Origin: Phyllobacterium trifolii
GTDB taxonomy: Bacteria; Pseudomonadota; Alphaproteobacteria; Rhizobiales; Rhizobiaceae
DNA: 64,000 bases
Reading direction: 5' to 3'
NCBI RefSeq assembly: GCF_014192095.1
Contig: NZ_JACHXN010000017.1
Span: 62,001 to 126,000, forward strand
Below, piece by piece: positions 52,326 to 61,686 of the stretch; the first letter of the stretch is position 1, and each line of letters opens with the position of its first letter. The notes below the pieces were generated by a model. It was not told where the DNA came from and searched no databases. It saw only the letters and a program-made list of their open reading frames with translations. The position numbers were made by a program, and so were the translations under genes.

Positions 52326-54623
52326 CTATGCGCCCTCGACCGGCGTGATGATCTCGGCCCGCTCTGCCAGTCGTACCATCTGGTCGCGGCCGGGATAATA
52401 GGGCTTTGGCCAAGATTCGGTCTTGTCGCCCAAGGCGACGGCCGCGTGCAATGTCCAGTAAGGATCGCTGAGATGCGGACGCGCAAGGCAGACGAGATCG
52501 GCACGTCCGGCAAGCAGGATCGAGTTCACATGGTCCGGCTCGTAGATATTGCCGACAGCCATCGTCGCCATGCCTGTCTCGTTGCGGATGCGGTCCGAAA
52601 ACGGCGTCTGGAACATGCGGCCGTAAACCGGACGCGCATCGACCGAAGTCTGTCCGGCAGAAACATCGCAGATATCGACGCCCGCCGCCTGCAGCATCCG
52701 CGCAATCTGCACCGCGTCCTGCGGCGTAATGCCTTGCTTGCCGACCCAGTCATTGGCCGAAATGCGCATGGAGATCGGCTTTTCAGCGGGCCAGGCCAGC
52801 CGCACGGCGCGAAAAATCTTTAGCGGATAGCGCATGCGGTTTTGCAAGGAGCCGCCATATTCGTCGGCGCGGTTGTTCATCACCGGGGTGATGAAGGACG
52901 ACAGCAGATAGCCATGCGCAGCGTGCAGTTCCAGCATGTCGAATCCAGCGCGATTTGCCATCCGCGCCGCCGTGACGAATTGATCGCGTATGCGGTCCAT
53001 GTCAGTGCGCGTCATGGCGTGCGGGGTTTGGTTCTGTTTCGACCATGCGAGTTCCGATGCGGAAAGCACCGGCCAGTTGCCGTCGGCGAGCGGCTCGTCC
53101 ATGCCTTCCCAGCCGACCCGCGTCGAGCCCTTGGCGCCGGAATGGCCGAGTTGACAGCATATCTTCGCGTCGGTCTCTGCATGGACAAAATCGACGATCC
53201 GCTTCCACGCGGCTTCATGCCCGGGCGCATACATGCCGGTGCATCCGGGCGTAATCCTCCCTTCGGCACTGACGCAGGTCATCTCGATGGTTACCATGCC
53301 CGCACCGCCCTTGGCACGCTCGCCATAATGCACCAGATGCCAGTCGTTGGGTGCCCCATCGACGGCCTTGTATTGCGCCATGGGCGAAACGACGATTCGG
53401 TTCTTCAGCGCCATACCGCGTAGTTGGAACGGCGCGAACATCGGAGCGCGGTGCGTGCCTTGCCCGGCGCCGGCTTTTTCCTGAAACCACGCTTCCGCAT
53501 TGGCCAGCCAGTTGCGGTCGCGCAGGCGCAAATTTTCATGGCTGATACGCTGCGAGCGGGTCAGCAGTGAATAATTGAATTGGACGGGATCAAGATCGAA
53601 ATAACGCTCCACATCCTCGAACCATTCGAGCGAATTGCGCGCGGCAGATTGCAGCCGCATCACCTGCAAACGGCGCTCGTCCTCATATTTGTCGAAGGCG
53701 GCACCGATCGACTTTTCCATATCCAGATACTCTGCCAGCGCGATAGCACTTTCGAGCGCCAGCTTGGTGCCGGAACCGATGGAAAAATGCGCCGTTGCTG
53801 CCGAATCGCCGAGGAGCACGACGTTCCGATACGACCATTTCTCGCACAGCACGCGGGGAAAGCTGATCCATGCCGAGCCGCGAATATGATTGGCATTGGT
53901 CATAAGCGCATGACCGCCGAGATATCTCGCGAAAATCCGCTCGCACACAGCGATGGACTCCTGCTGGCTCATTGCGCCGAAGCCGAACTTGTCCCAGGTC
54001 GCCTGCGTGCATTCGACGATGAACGTCGCCGTGTCGTCATCGAACTGGTAGGCGTGCGCCCAGATCCAGCCATATTCGGTCTCTTCGAAGATGAAGGAGA
54101 AGGCATTGTCGAATTTCTGGTGTGTGCCGAGCCAAACGAACTTGCATTTGCGTATGTCGATCTCAGGCTTGAAATGTTCGGCGAATGCGGTGCGGGTGCG
54201 CGAGTTCAACCCATCGGCTCCGATGACCAGATCATAAGTCTTGCTCAAGGCCACCACGTCGTCGACCGGCGTTTCGAAGCGCAGGTGAACGCCGAGCTCT
54301 CTCGCGCGGTTTTGCAACACAAGCAATAGCTTTTTGCGGCCAATGCCGCAAAAGCCGTGTCCGGTCGATACCGTTTCGGTGTTTTTGAAGTGAACGGCGA
54401 TATCGTCCCAATAGGCGAATTGCGTGCGGATGGCCTCGGCGCTGATCGCATCATTGGCGGCGAGATTGCCGAGCGTTTCGTTGGAAAGCACTACGCCCCA
54501 GCCGAATGTATCGTCGGCTTTGTTCCGCTCGATGACGGTGATGTCGTGAGCAGGATCGCGCAGCTTCATGCTGATGGCAAAATAGAGACCGGCAGGTCCT
54601 CCTCCCAGACAGGCGATCTTCAT
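52326..54623 (-). CDS. 2-aminobenzoyl-CoA monooxygenase/reductase (bifunctional flavoprotein), or salicylyl-CoA 5-hydroxylase-like
   Basis: The 765-residue protein fuses two flavin domains. The N-terminal half is a class A monooxygenase ([13 protein letters not shown] at about 4-16, [34 protein letters not shown]). The C-terminal half is an Old Yellow Enzyme ([56 protein letters not shown]). This architecture is that of ACMR of Azoarcus evansii, which hydroxylates and reduces 2-aminobenzoyl-CoA, and of salicylyl-CoA hydroxylases. RidA, ligase and the isatin genes favour the amino substrate. It is the first gene of the minus-strand operon. Confidence 0.88.
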   Translation of the reverse strand: MKIACLGGGPAGLYFAISMKLRDPAHDITVIERNKADDTFGWGVVLSNETLGNLAANDAISAEAIRTQFAYWDDIAVHFKNTETVSTGHGFCGIGRKKLLLVLQNRARELGVHLRFETPVDDVVALSKTYDLVIGADGLNSRTRTAFAEHFKPEIDIRKCKFVWLGTHQKFDNAFSFIFEETEYGWIWAHAYQFDDDTATFIVECTQATWDKFGFGAMSQQESIAVCERIFARYLGGHALMTNANHIRGSAWISFPRVLCEKWSYRNVVLLGDSAATAHFSIGSGTKLALESAIALAEYLDMEKSIGAAFDKYEDERRLQVMRLQSAARNSLEWFEDVERYFDLDPVQFNYSLLTRSQRISHENLRLRDRNWLANAEAWFQEKAGAGQGTHRAPMFAPFQLRGMALKNRIVVSPMAQYKAVDGAPNDWHLVHYGERAKGGAGMVTIEMTCVSAEGRITPGCTGMYAPGHEAAWKRIVDFVHAETDAKICCQLGHSGAKGSTRVGWEGMDEPLADGNWPVLSASELAWSKQNQTPHAMTRTDMDRIRDQFVTAARMANRAGFDMLELHAAHGYLLSSFITPVMNNRADEYGGSLQNRMRYPLKIFRAVRLAWPAEKPISMRISANDWVGKQGITPQDAVQIARMLQAAGVDICDVSAGQTSVDARPVYGRMFQTPFSDRIRNETGMATMAVGNIYEPDHVNSILLAGRADLVCLARPHLSDPYWTLHAAVALGDKTESWPKPYYPGRDQMVRLAERAEIITPVEGA

Positions 54624-54684
54624 CAGACATGCACTCCGGTTTGACCTTCGTCGTGCCATCATCGTGTCACCGCATGAAAATAAT

Positions 54685-54710
54685 TTCAAGTATGAAATTT
54701 CAAGCTTGAA
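54685..54710. promoter_or_regulatory. Twin 12-bp palindromes, candidate MarR operators
   Basis: TTCAAGCTTGAA (54699-54710) is a perfect palindrome; TTCAAGTATGAA (54685-54696) has the same outer halves. They are separated by 2 bases and lie between the divergent starts at 54623 and 54760. MarR regulators typically bind such A/T-rich inverted repeats. Placement fits control of both anthranilate-pathway arms. Confidence 0.7.
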
Positions 54711-54759
54711 TAATTACCTGATTGTGCGGATATTGAGCGTGGAAAATGGGAGGCGCGCG

Positions 54760-55524
54760 TTGGAAAACACTATCCGAACCGAAATACAGGATGGTTATGC
54801 GATCCTGACCCTTGACCGCCCAGATGCACGCAATGCGCTCAACACTGGTATGCTGAAGCAACTGGCGGAAGCATTGGCTCATTTCGACCGCGATCCCGAA
54901 ATACGCATCGTCATCCTGACGGGCGCCGATGGCAATTTCGCCTCTGGCGCGGATATCGGCGAGGTTGCCGACAAGACTGCCGTGGACGGCGTGCATGATC
55001 TGCGCCTGCATTCCTGGGAGGCGATTGCCAAGGTCCGCAAGCCGCTCATCGCCGCGGTGGAAGGTTACTGCCTCGGCGGCGGTTTCGAACTGGCGCAGCG
55101 CTGCGATCTGATCGTCGCTGCCGGCAATGCCACGTTCGGCCAGCCGGAGGTGCGGCTTGGTCTCATCCCCGGCGCAGGTGGTGTCCAGCGCCTTGCAACC
55201 AGCATCGGCAAATGGCGAGCGATGCGGATGGTCCTGAGCGGCGAAACTATCACTGGGCATGAAGCGTTCGAATGGGGCCTTGTTTCCCATATAAGCGCTG
55301 CCGGCGAAGCACTGCAAACCGCCAGGGAGGTTGCGGCCAAGCTTGTCAAGGGCGCTCCTTTGGCCCAGCAATTTGCCAAGCAGGCTGTGCTGGCCGCCCT
55401 GGACAAGCCGGAGGGCTTCGATCTGGAGCGGCGCTCCTTCGAACTGCTGCTTTCCACCGAGGACAAGGCGGAGGGCATCGCGGCCTTTCGCGTCAAGCGC
55501 AAGCCGGATTTCAAAGGGCGCTGA
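54760..55524 (+). CDS. Enoyl-CoA hydratase (second)
   Basis: The 254-residue crotonase has GADGNFASGADIGEV (about 50-64) and EGYCLGGGFELAQRCDLIVAAGNATFGQPEVRLGLIPGAGG (about 97-137, in blocks). Both catalytic Glu positions of true hydratases are present, unlike in the gene at 50265-51077. It likely performs the hydration step of beta-oxidation. Start is TTG at 54760, six bases behind GGGAGG; no ATG fits well. It is followed two bases later by the 3-hydroxyacyl-CoA dehydrogenase gene. Confidence 0.88.
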   Translation: MENTIRTEIQDGYAILTLDRPDARNALNTGMLKQLAEALAHFDRDPEIRIVILTGADGNFASGADIGEVADKTAVDGVHDLRLHSWEAIAKVRKPLIAAVEGYCLGGGFELAQRCDLIVAAGNATFGQPEVRLGLIPGAGGVQRLATSIGKWRAMRMVLSGETITGHEAFEWGLVSHISAAGEALQTAREVAAKLVKGAPLAQQFAKQAVLAALDKPEGFDLERRSFELLLSTEDKAEGIAAFRVKRKPDFKGR

Positions 55525-55525
55525 C

Positions 55526-56674
55526 ATGAGTGAAACAATGAATGTAATCGGCGTCGTTGGCGCGGGCGTGATGGGTCGCGGCATTGCCCAGCTCATGGCG
55601 CGTGGCGGCAAACGGACGATCTTGTATGATGCCGTTCCCGGCATGGCGGCGACAGCCAAGGCGACCATTCTTGCCGGCATCGAGGAGCGCATCGCTCGTG
55701 GCAGGGCCGGTGAGGACGAATTGGCTGTGGCGGCGCGGAACATCGTAATCGCAGATGATCTGGCTGGTCTTGCGCCCTGCAAGCTTGTCATCGAAGCCAT
55801 CATTGAAACCATTGAAGCCAAGGCTGGATTGTTTCGCGCGCTGGAAGCCGTGTGCGATGATAGCTGCATCCTTGCAACCAACACGTCATCGCTGTCGGTC
55901 ACCGCGATAGCGGAAGGCCTGCAGAACCCGCGTCGATGCGCGGGGTTGCATTTCTTCAACCCTGCAACCGTGATGAAATTGGTCGAAGTGGTTGCAGTGC
56001 CCGCGACAGATCCGGCCGTTATGAAGCAGCTTGCCGCGCTCGTTGAACGGCTTGGCAAGACAGCTGTCGAGCTGCGCGACAGTCCGGGCTTTCTGGTCAA
56101 TCGTTGTGCTCGGCCGTTCTATGGCGAAGCGCTGAAACTTTTGGAGCAGGAAGTGGCCGATGCCGCGACGATTGATGCCTGTCTAAAATCGTCGGGAGGC
56201 TTTCCGCTTGGACCGTTCGAACTCATCGATCTCGTCGGCGTCGATATAAACCTTCATGCGACACGGGCGGTCTGGAACGCTTTTGGACAAGCGCCGCGCT
56301 TCACGCCTTCGTCGATCCTTGAAAATATGGTGCGTAAGGGGAAATTGGGCCGGAAAACCGGCTCGGGCTTTTTCACCTATCCGCGTGAGACAACCGGCGC
56401 ATTAGCGGAAATCCCCGGTGATCCGGATATTTTCGTCCGCGTCGCTTCAATGCTTGCCAATGAAGCAGCCTTCGCCTTTCAGGAAGAACTCGCCTCGGCG
56501 GAAGCTATCAACACGGCAGTCAAGCTTGGCCTCAATTTCAGGCATGGGCCGCGCGACCTGGCGCAGATGATAGGCGTTCCAAAGATCATCAAAACGCTGC
56601 AGCGCTGCGCGCAAACCGATACCTCCGGACGCTATGAAATCTGTGCATCACTCGCGCAATTTGCAGATCAATAG
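55526..56674 (+). CDS. 3-hydroxyacyl-CoA dehydrogenase (PaaH/FadB-type, stand-alone)
   Basis: The 382-residue protein has the NAD loop VGVVGAGVMGRGIAQLMA-like segment near residues 8-24, TNTSSLSVTAIA, the catalytic His in GLHFFNPATVMKLVEVV (about 137-153), and two C-terminal 3HCDH domains (DSPGFLVNRCARPFYGEAL; HGPRDLAQMIGVPKII). It oxidises a 3-hydroxyacyl-CoA to the 3-oxoacyl-CoA. It is coupled to the hydratase gene and completes the beta-oxidation half of the pathway. No thiolase gene is present in the window. Confidence 0.92.
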   Translation: MSETMNVIGVVGAGVMGRGIAQLMARGGKRTILYDAVPGMAATAKATILAGIEERIARGRAGEDELAVAARNIVIADDLAGLAPCKLVIEAIIETIEAKAGLFRALEAVCDDSCILATNTSSLSVTAIAEGLQNPRRCAGLHFFNPATVMKLVEVVAVPATDPAVMKQLAALVERLGKTAVELRDSPGFLVNRCARPFYGEALKLLEQEVADAATIDACLKSSGGFPLGPFELIDLVGVDINLHATRAVWNAFGQAPRFTPSSILENMVRKGKLGRKTGSGFFTYPRETTGALAEIPGDPDIFVRVASMLANEAAFAFQEELASAEAINTAVKLGLNFRHGPRDLAQMIGVPKIIKTLQRCAQTDTSGRYEICASLAQFADQ

Positions 56675-57058
56675 CTCCCAGCGGGCGAAGCAAATACGAG
56701 TGGCCGTTCAACAGGCGTGCCTATGATTCTGAATGCCATTGCGGAAAACCTGAAGCGCCACTCGAAAGATAATTTTAAGGGCCGGCATTTCTCACCCATA
56801 AGATGGCAATCGCCGCGGATGGCATTTGTTCCACGATGTCAAGCCTGTCAGTGAACTGAGAGAGCAGCGCTTCTATGCCATGAAGCGTCTTTGTAACAGT
56901 AACGTACTTCCTTCGTCCTTTCACAAATCTCTAGTCTTCCATTCGCTAGTTCCTGGCAATTTTTCATGAGGATTGCGGCTTTCGAGCAAGCTGATTGCAA
57001 CAAGCTGATTGCAAATTGGGGGGCGGGCACAGTCAGAGAACAGCAACGGGAGAACGAT
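56675..57058. other. Spacer with a 14-bp tandem duplication, no gene recognised
   Basis: About 385 bases separate the dehydrogenase from the DUF1254 gene. The frame of the latter is open back to 56966 but the leader is not signal-peptide-like. A 14-bp exact tandem repeat lies at 56987-57014 in the leader. Confidence 0.5.
56987..57014. repeat. Exact tandem duplication of 14 bp
   Basis: CAAGCTGATTGCAA occurs twice head to tail with no gap. It lies 45 bases before the start codon of the DUF1254 gene and could alter promoter or leader spacing. It may be a simple replication slippage product. Confidence 0.85.
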
Positions 57059-58522
57059 ATGAACAGAACGGCGACTGCACTCTTCGTGGGTCTTCTTTTA
57101 GGCTCAACGTTAACGCAAGGGGCGATAGCTCAGAGCTCGCCGCCTGCGATCACCGAGGAGGAGGCGCATGCGATAGGCGTGGACGCCTACGTGTATTTCT
57201 ATCCCTTGCTGTCGATGGACGTCACCAGAAGGCAGCTGACAAATGTCGATGCCAGGCCGGGGGCGATCGGTGGTCCGGCCAATCAGTTCAACAACATCCT
57301 CGAGTTCCCGCCGGCGGACCTGAAGGTGGTGGTACGTCCGAATTTCGACACGCTGTACTCGAGCGGTTGGCTCGATCTGACGAAGGAGCCGGTGGTAGTT
57401 TCGGCTCCCGACACTGGCGCGCGCTATTACCTGCTGCCCATGCTCGACATGTGGACGGACGTGTTTGCCTCCCCGGGCTGGCGGACCACCGGAACCGCAG
57501 CGGGTCACTTCCTGATCGCACCGCCCAACTGGCGGCCCGACCTCCGTGTGAAGTTCGATGAGTTCAAGCTGCCGGAAGGCACACAGAGGATCGACGCACC
57601 GACGCCCTATGTCTGGATCATCGGTCGAACAAAGACGGACGGACCGCCGGACTATGAAGCCGTTCACAAGGTCCAGGACGGCTACAAGATCACGCTGCTC
57701 TCCGAATGGGGCAAAGATTCCAAACCTGCCGAAGTGAAGATCGACCCGTCGATTGATATGAAAACGTCACCGAAGGTCCAGGTCGATACCATGCCCGCAG
57801 ACCGCTACTTCACCTACGCCGCTGAGCTCTTGAAGGTGATCCCGCCGCATAGCACCGACGAGCCGATCCTGGCACGGATGAAGCGGATCGGCATCGAGCC
57901 GGGCAAGAGCTTCGACCTGTCCAAGGCGGATCCGGTGGTCCAGAAGGCACTCGCGACCGTTCCGCAGGATGCACAGGCACTCATGCTGTGGAAGCTCAAG
58001 ACGCTCGCCCGAGTCGCCAACGGTTGGTCGATGAACACCGACACGATGGGGGTGTATGGAAACTACTACCTGAAACGCGCCATCGTTGCGCAGCAGGGTC
58101 TCGGTGCCAACCTACCCGAAGACGCCATCTATCCGCTCAATCTTGCCGACGAAAACGGCCAGCCGCTCGATGGCAGGAACAATTACACAATTCACTTCGA
58201 CAAGGCCGAAATTCCGCCCGTCCACGCCTTCTGGTCGGTGACGCTGTATGACGACAAGGGATTCCAGGTCGCCAACTCAATCAACCGATTTGCGGTCAGC
58301 AGCTGGATGCCGTTCGTGTATAACGCTGACGGTTCGCTCGATCTCTATTTCCAGCACGAGAGCCCGGGCAAGGATAAGGAATGGAACTGGCTGCCGGCTC
58401 CCGAAGGGCCGTACAACTTGACAATGCGGCTCTACGCACCCGAGCCCGATGCTCTGACAGGGAAGTGGAATCCGCCGCCGGTTACGAAGGCGATGCAGTT
58501 GCCAGGTTTGGTGGCTCAGTGA
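57059..58522 (+). CDS. DUF1254/DUF1214 domain exported protein
   Basis: The 487-residue protein has a signal peptide (MNRTATALFVGLLLGSTLTQGAIAQ), a DUF1254 domain (AHAIGVDAYVYFYPLLSMDVTRRQ, NFDTLYSSGWLDLTKEPVVVSAPD, about 36-180) and a C-terminal DUF1214 domain (NLADENGQPLDGRNNYTIHF, VHAFWSVTLYDDKGF, NLTMRLYAPEPDALTGKW). It is periplasmic. The family is widespread, often in several copies, and its function is not established. CGGGAG lies ahead of the ATG at 57059. The next gene encodes an alpha/beta hydrolase. Confidence 0.9.
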   Translation: MNRTATALFVGLLLGSTLTQGAIAQSSPPAITEEEAHAIGVDAYVYFYPLLSMDVTRRQLTNVDARPGAIGGPANQFNNILEFPPADLKVVVRPNFDTLYSSGWLDLTKEPVVVSAPDTGARYYLLPMLDMWTDVFASPGWRTTGTAAGHFLIAPPNWRPDLRVKFDEFKLPEGTQRIDAPTPYVWIIGRTKTDGPPDYEAVHKVQDGYKITLLSEWGKDSKPAEVKIDPSIDMKTSPKVQVDTMPADRYFTYAAELLKVIPPHSTDEPILARMKRIGIEPGKSFDLSKADPVVQKALATVPQDAQALMLWKLKTLARVANGWSMNTDTMGVYGNYYLKRAIVAQQGLGANLPEDAIYPLNLADENGQPLDGRNNYTIHFDKAEIPPVHAFWSVTLYDDKGFQVANSINRFAVSSWMPFVYNADGSLDLYFQHESPGKDKEWNWLPAPEGPYNLTMRLYAPEPDALTGKWNPPPVTKAMQLPGLVAQ

Positions 58523-58709
58523 GTTTTCAAGGAAAACGCCTAGCCTGTGGCCCGGACGGCTAATTTACAGAATGCCGATAATTCTAACGATCTGATACGG
58601 CAGTATCAGCAGGGTCCGGCCAGCTATCGTTTCAAGTATGCCGGTTGGCCCGGGCCTACGCATTGCAACGTATCGCTGCGTCCAGTTCTGCACATTGAGG
58701 AGAGAAGAT

Positions 58710-59534
58710 ATGCCTACGATCACCACAATAGACGGCGTCGAGATTTTCTACAAAGACTGGGGCTCGGGACAGCCAATCGTCTTCAGCCACGGTTGGCCGC
58801 TCTCGGCCGATGACTGGGATGCGCAGATGATGTTCTTCGTTAACCAGGGCTTTCGCGTCATCGCACATGATCGGCGCGGCCATGGGCGCTCCAGCCAGGT
58901 CAGTGACGGTCACGATATGGACCACTACGCTGACGACCTTGCGGCACTGACGGAAAAGCTCGATCTCAAGAACGTCATTCACGTAGGCCACTCGACCGGG
59001 GGCGGTGAGGTGGTGCATTACATCGCGCGCCACGGCGAAACTCGGGTAGAGAAGGCAGCCATTTTGAGCGCCGTCCCCCCGTTGATGGTAAAAACCGACG
59101 CCAATCCCGGCGGCTTGCCAAAGGACGTATTCGATGGCTTCCAGGCCCAGCTCGCGGCAGGCCGTAGTGAATTCTACCATGCCGTGGCCGCAGGACCCTT
59201 CTATGGCTATAACCGGCCAGGCGCGAAGCCCTCCGACCCAGTGATCAGGAACTGGTGGCGGCAGGGGATGATGGGCGGCGCCAAAGCCCACTATGACGGG
59301 ATCGTCGCCTTCTCTCAGACCGATTTCACCGAGGATCTGAAGAAGATCACCGTTCCCGTGCTCGTGATGCACGGGGACGATGACCAGATTGTGCCGTACG
59401 CCGACTCGGCGCCACTCTCGGCAAAGCTTTTGAAGAACGGGACGCTCAAGACCTATAAGGGCTTTCCGCACGGCATGCCAACTACCCATGCAGAGACCAT
59501 CAACGCCGACCTTCTCGCGTTCTTCCGGACGTGA
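58710..59534 (+). CDS. Alpha/beta hydrolase, non-heme chloroperoxidase (perhydrolase) type
   Basis: The 274-residue protein has [26 protein letters not shown], the nucleophile elbow GHSTGGGEV with Ser at about 99, Asp in [11 protein letters not shown] (about 226) and His in YKGFPHGM (about 255). This full triad and the RRGHGRS block match cofactor-free haloperoxidase/perhydrolase-type esterases. They act on esters and, with acetate and peroxide, form peracids. GAGGAGAG precedes the ATG. No signal peptide, so cytoplasmic. Confidence 0.92.
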   Translation: MPTITTIDGVEIFYKDWGSGQPIVFSHGWPLSADDWDAQMMFFVNQGFRVIAHDRRGHGRSSQVSDGHDMDHYADDLAALTEKLDLKNVIHVGHSTGGGEVVHYIARHGETRVEKAAILSAVPPLMVKTDANPGGLPKDVFDGFQAQLAAGRSEFYHAVAAGPFYGYNRPGAKPSDPVIRNWWRQGMMGGAKAHYDGIVAFSQTDFTEDLKKITVPVLVMHGDDDQIVPYADSAPLSAKLLKNGTLKTYKGFPHGMPTTHAETINADLLAFFRT

Positions 59535-59820
59535 CGCGCAATAGGGGGCAACTGATTGGCCCCCGCCATCCCGTGCCGCTTCGGCGGGGCCAAGACGCTA
59601 CGCCAACCTTGATCATACCCAATCCATCGAACAGCGCCCCTGACACGTGTGGGCCGAAGGGAGGATGCCATGACGTACTTGCGCCCTCTATCCCGAAGCC
59701 GGCCTTGTCTGTGTTGCCTCGCGTCCACCACTTTCGCCGCAACCGGAGGTTGGCCTCGCTATGCCGCTTGTGTTGTTGGCGCGGCGCATGGACACTGGCA
59801 TCCCCCAGGTTCGAGCTGCA

Positions 59821-60030
59821 CTATTGCCATGCCGCCTCGTTTTTCTTTTCGCAGTCGCCAAACGCCTTCTTCAGACCGCCTAGCACCTCGGCTGCTGTTT
59901 CGAACATGGCCTTCAGTTGCGGCTCACCGACCTTGTCGATGTCTTCCCGCAAGTGGTCCATTGTCTCTTGAAGCTGTGTCTGCATCTTCTGCGTATGATG
60001 GCGTGGATTGCGATCGGCTTCACGGACCAT
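59821..60030 (-). CDS. Small conserved hypothetical protein (rhizobial)
   Basis: A 69-residue, highly charged and helical product with PRHHTQKMQTQLQETMDHLR, VGEPQLKAMFETAAEVLGG and a C-terminus KKNEAAWQ. As I remember them, similar proteins of about 70 residues are common in Rhizobium and Agrobacterium; no function is known to me. It lies alone and diverges from the PadR gene. Confidence 0.7.
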   Translation of the reverse strand: MVREADRNPRHHTQKMQTQLQETMDHLREDIDKVGEPQLKAMFETAAEVLGGLKKAFGDCEKKNEAAWQ

Positions 60031-60160
60031 TGGTCTTCTCCTTTGGTTCGCGGTTCGATAAACCGCCTATCCGTTTGGCGTTGCAGGCAAAACTCTTTGC
60101 CTCTAGTCTCGGTTCCCGATATCGTTTTTCGAGAGTAAAGTTTTATTTTGATGGTGATGC

Positions 60161-60472
60161 ATGGAACACCAGGACCTTCTTTCCGGCTTCATCCGGCTTC
60201 ACGTCCTGCATCATGCGGTCGAGGGCGAGCTCCACGGTCTCTGGATGATCGAGGAACTGGCGCATCACGGCTACAAGGTTTCGGCCGGGACGCTTTATCC
60301 GATGCTGCATTCCATGGAGAAGAAGGGATATCTCACCTCGCGAACCGAACGGGTAGGCCGCACCCATCGCAGGATCTACAATGCGACACCCTCCGGCGTC
60401 GCAGCTCTCGCACTCGCCAGGGAAAAGGCCAAGGAGCTGTTTCGTGAAGTCGTCGGCGGAAGTAATTCATGA
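60161..60472 (+). CDS. PadR family transcriptional regulator
   Basis: The 103-residue protein is a bare PadR winged-helix domain: LHGLWMIEELAHHGYKVSAGTLYPMLHSMEKKGYL (about 24-58) and RTHRRIYNATPSGVAAL. It lacks a long C-terminal dimerisation domain (s-PadR type). Its 3' end overlaps the start of the chromate transporter gene by 29 bases, so it is almost surely the regulator of that gene. PadR in place of ChrB is a known variant. Confidence 0.92.
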   Translation: MEHQDLLSGFIRLHVLHHAVEGELHGLWMIEELAHHGYKVSAGTLYPMLHSMEKKGYLTSRTERVGRTHRRIYNATPSGVAALALAREKAKELFREVVGGSNS

Positions 60473-61673
60473 AGAAGCTATCACGCGTCCACATGGTACG
60501 CCGGGAGAAGTCTTTACAGCCTTTTTAAAGCTCGGCCTCACTTCCTTCGGCGGCCCGATCGCTCATCTTGGCTACTTCCGAGACGAACTGGTGGTACGCC
60601 GCAAATGGATTGACGAGGCCGGCTACGCCGATCTGGTGGCGCTGTGCCAGTTTCTTCCCGGCCCTGCCTCAAGCCAGGTCGGCTTTGCTCTCGGTCTCCT
60701 GCGCGGTGGCCCAATGGGGGCGCTTGCTGCCTGGGCTGCCTTCACACTGCCGTCTGCAATCCTGCTTGTCATCTTCGCGATGGCTGCAACGGCATTCGAT
60801 GGCCCCGTAGGAGCCGGTCTGTTACATGGGCTGAAGATTGTGGCGGTCGCGGTTGTCGCCCAGGCAGTCTGGGGCATGGCAAAGACACTTACTCCTGATC
60901 GAGAGCGGGCGAGCATTGCGCTCGCCGCTGTCCTCATCGTCGTATTCGCGGCTGGCGCGATTGGACAGGTCGCGGCGATCACGGTCGGCGCACTCGCCGG
61001 GCTTGCAATCTGCCGCAACGGTCCAATCATGAGGACAACGCATCTGTCTTTCCGGGTTTCTCCAATTGTTGGAGTCGGATGCCTCGTTGCGTTCTTTCTC
61101 CTGCTCGGTGGCCTTCCGGTCGTGGCAGCCGCCGTTCATTCGCAAGGCATAAACCTGTTCGATTCCTTCTATCGCTCCGGTTCGCTTGTCTTCGGCGGTG
61201 GCCATGTCGTGCTGCCCTTGCTGCAGTCCGAGGTGGTCAATCCCGGCTGGATGACGAATGACACCTTCCTGGCCGGCTATGGGGCCGCCCAGGCAGTCCC
61301 AGGACCCCTGTTCACGTTTGCAGCCTACCTCGGCGCTGTTGTGGAGCCTGATCCGAACGGCCTCCTCGGGGCGACCATATGCCTGATCGCGATCTTTTTG
61401 CCGGGATTCCTGCTGCTGCTCGGTACCCTGCCATTCTGGGACAGCTTTCGCACGCGCCCGACGGCTCAGGCTGCGATGCGCGGTGCCAACGCCGCGGTCG
61501 TCGGGATTCTCGGAGCGGCTCTCTATAGCCCGGTATGGACCAGCGCCGTTCTCTCGCCGCGCGACTTCGCGCTCGCACTTGCCGGATTTCTGTTGCTCAC
61601 CGTTTGGAAAGCCTCTCCATGGATCGTGGTTGTGCTGCTGGCTGCTGCTGCCACCGTCCTAACCCTCGTCTGA
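60444..61673 (+). CDS. chrA: Chromate transporter, long ChrA type
   Basis: The 409-residue membrane protein has two homologous CHR domains. The first holds LGLTSFGGPIAHLGYFRDELV, QFLPGPASSQVGFALG and LPSAILLVIF. The second holds FYRSGSLVFGGGHVVLPLLQSEVV and GYGAAQAVPGPLFTFAAYLGAV. About ten to eleven membrane segments are visible. ChrA exports chromate driven by the proton motive force; distant members may move other oxyanions. Start is GTG at 60444 with AAGGAG seven bases ahead, inside the PadR gene; the in-frame ATG at 60381 would overlap much more. Confidence 0.9.
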   Translation: MKSSAEVIHEEAITRPHGTPGEVFTAFLKLGLTSFGGPIAHLGYFRDELVVRRKWIDEAGYADLVALCQFLPGPASSQVGFALGLLRGGPMGALAAWAAFTLPSAILLVIFAMAATAFDGPVGAGLLHGLKIVAVAVVAQAVWGMAKTLTPDRERASIALAAVLIVVFAAGAIGQVAAITVGALAGLAICRNGPIMRTTHLSFRVSPIVGVGCLVAFFLLLGGLPVVAAAVHSQGINLFDSFYRSGSLVFGGGHVVLPLLQSEVVNPGWMTNDTFLAGYGAAQAVPGPLFTFAAYLGAVVEPDPNGLLGATICLIAIFLPGFLLLLGTLPFWDSFRTRPTAQAAMRGANAAVVGILGAALYSPVWTSAVLSPRDFALALAGFLLLTVWKASPWIVVVLLAAAATVLTLV

Positions 61674-61686
61674 AGGAGGATTTGAT

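Noticed and set aside
54700-56100. 466-codon open frame on the minus strand
   Set aside because: Spans two convincing + strand genes (hydratase, hydroxyacyl-CoA dehydrogenase) and their junction; shadow.
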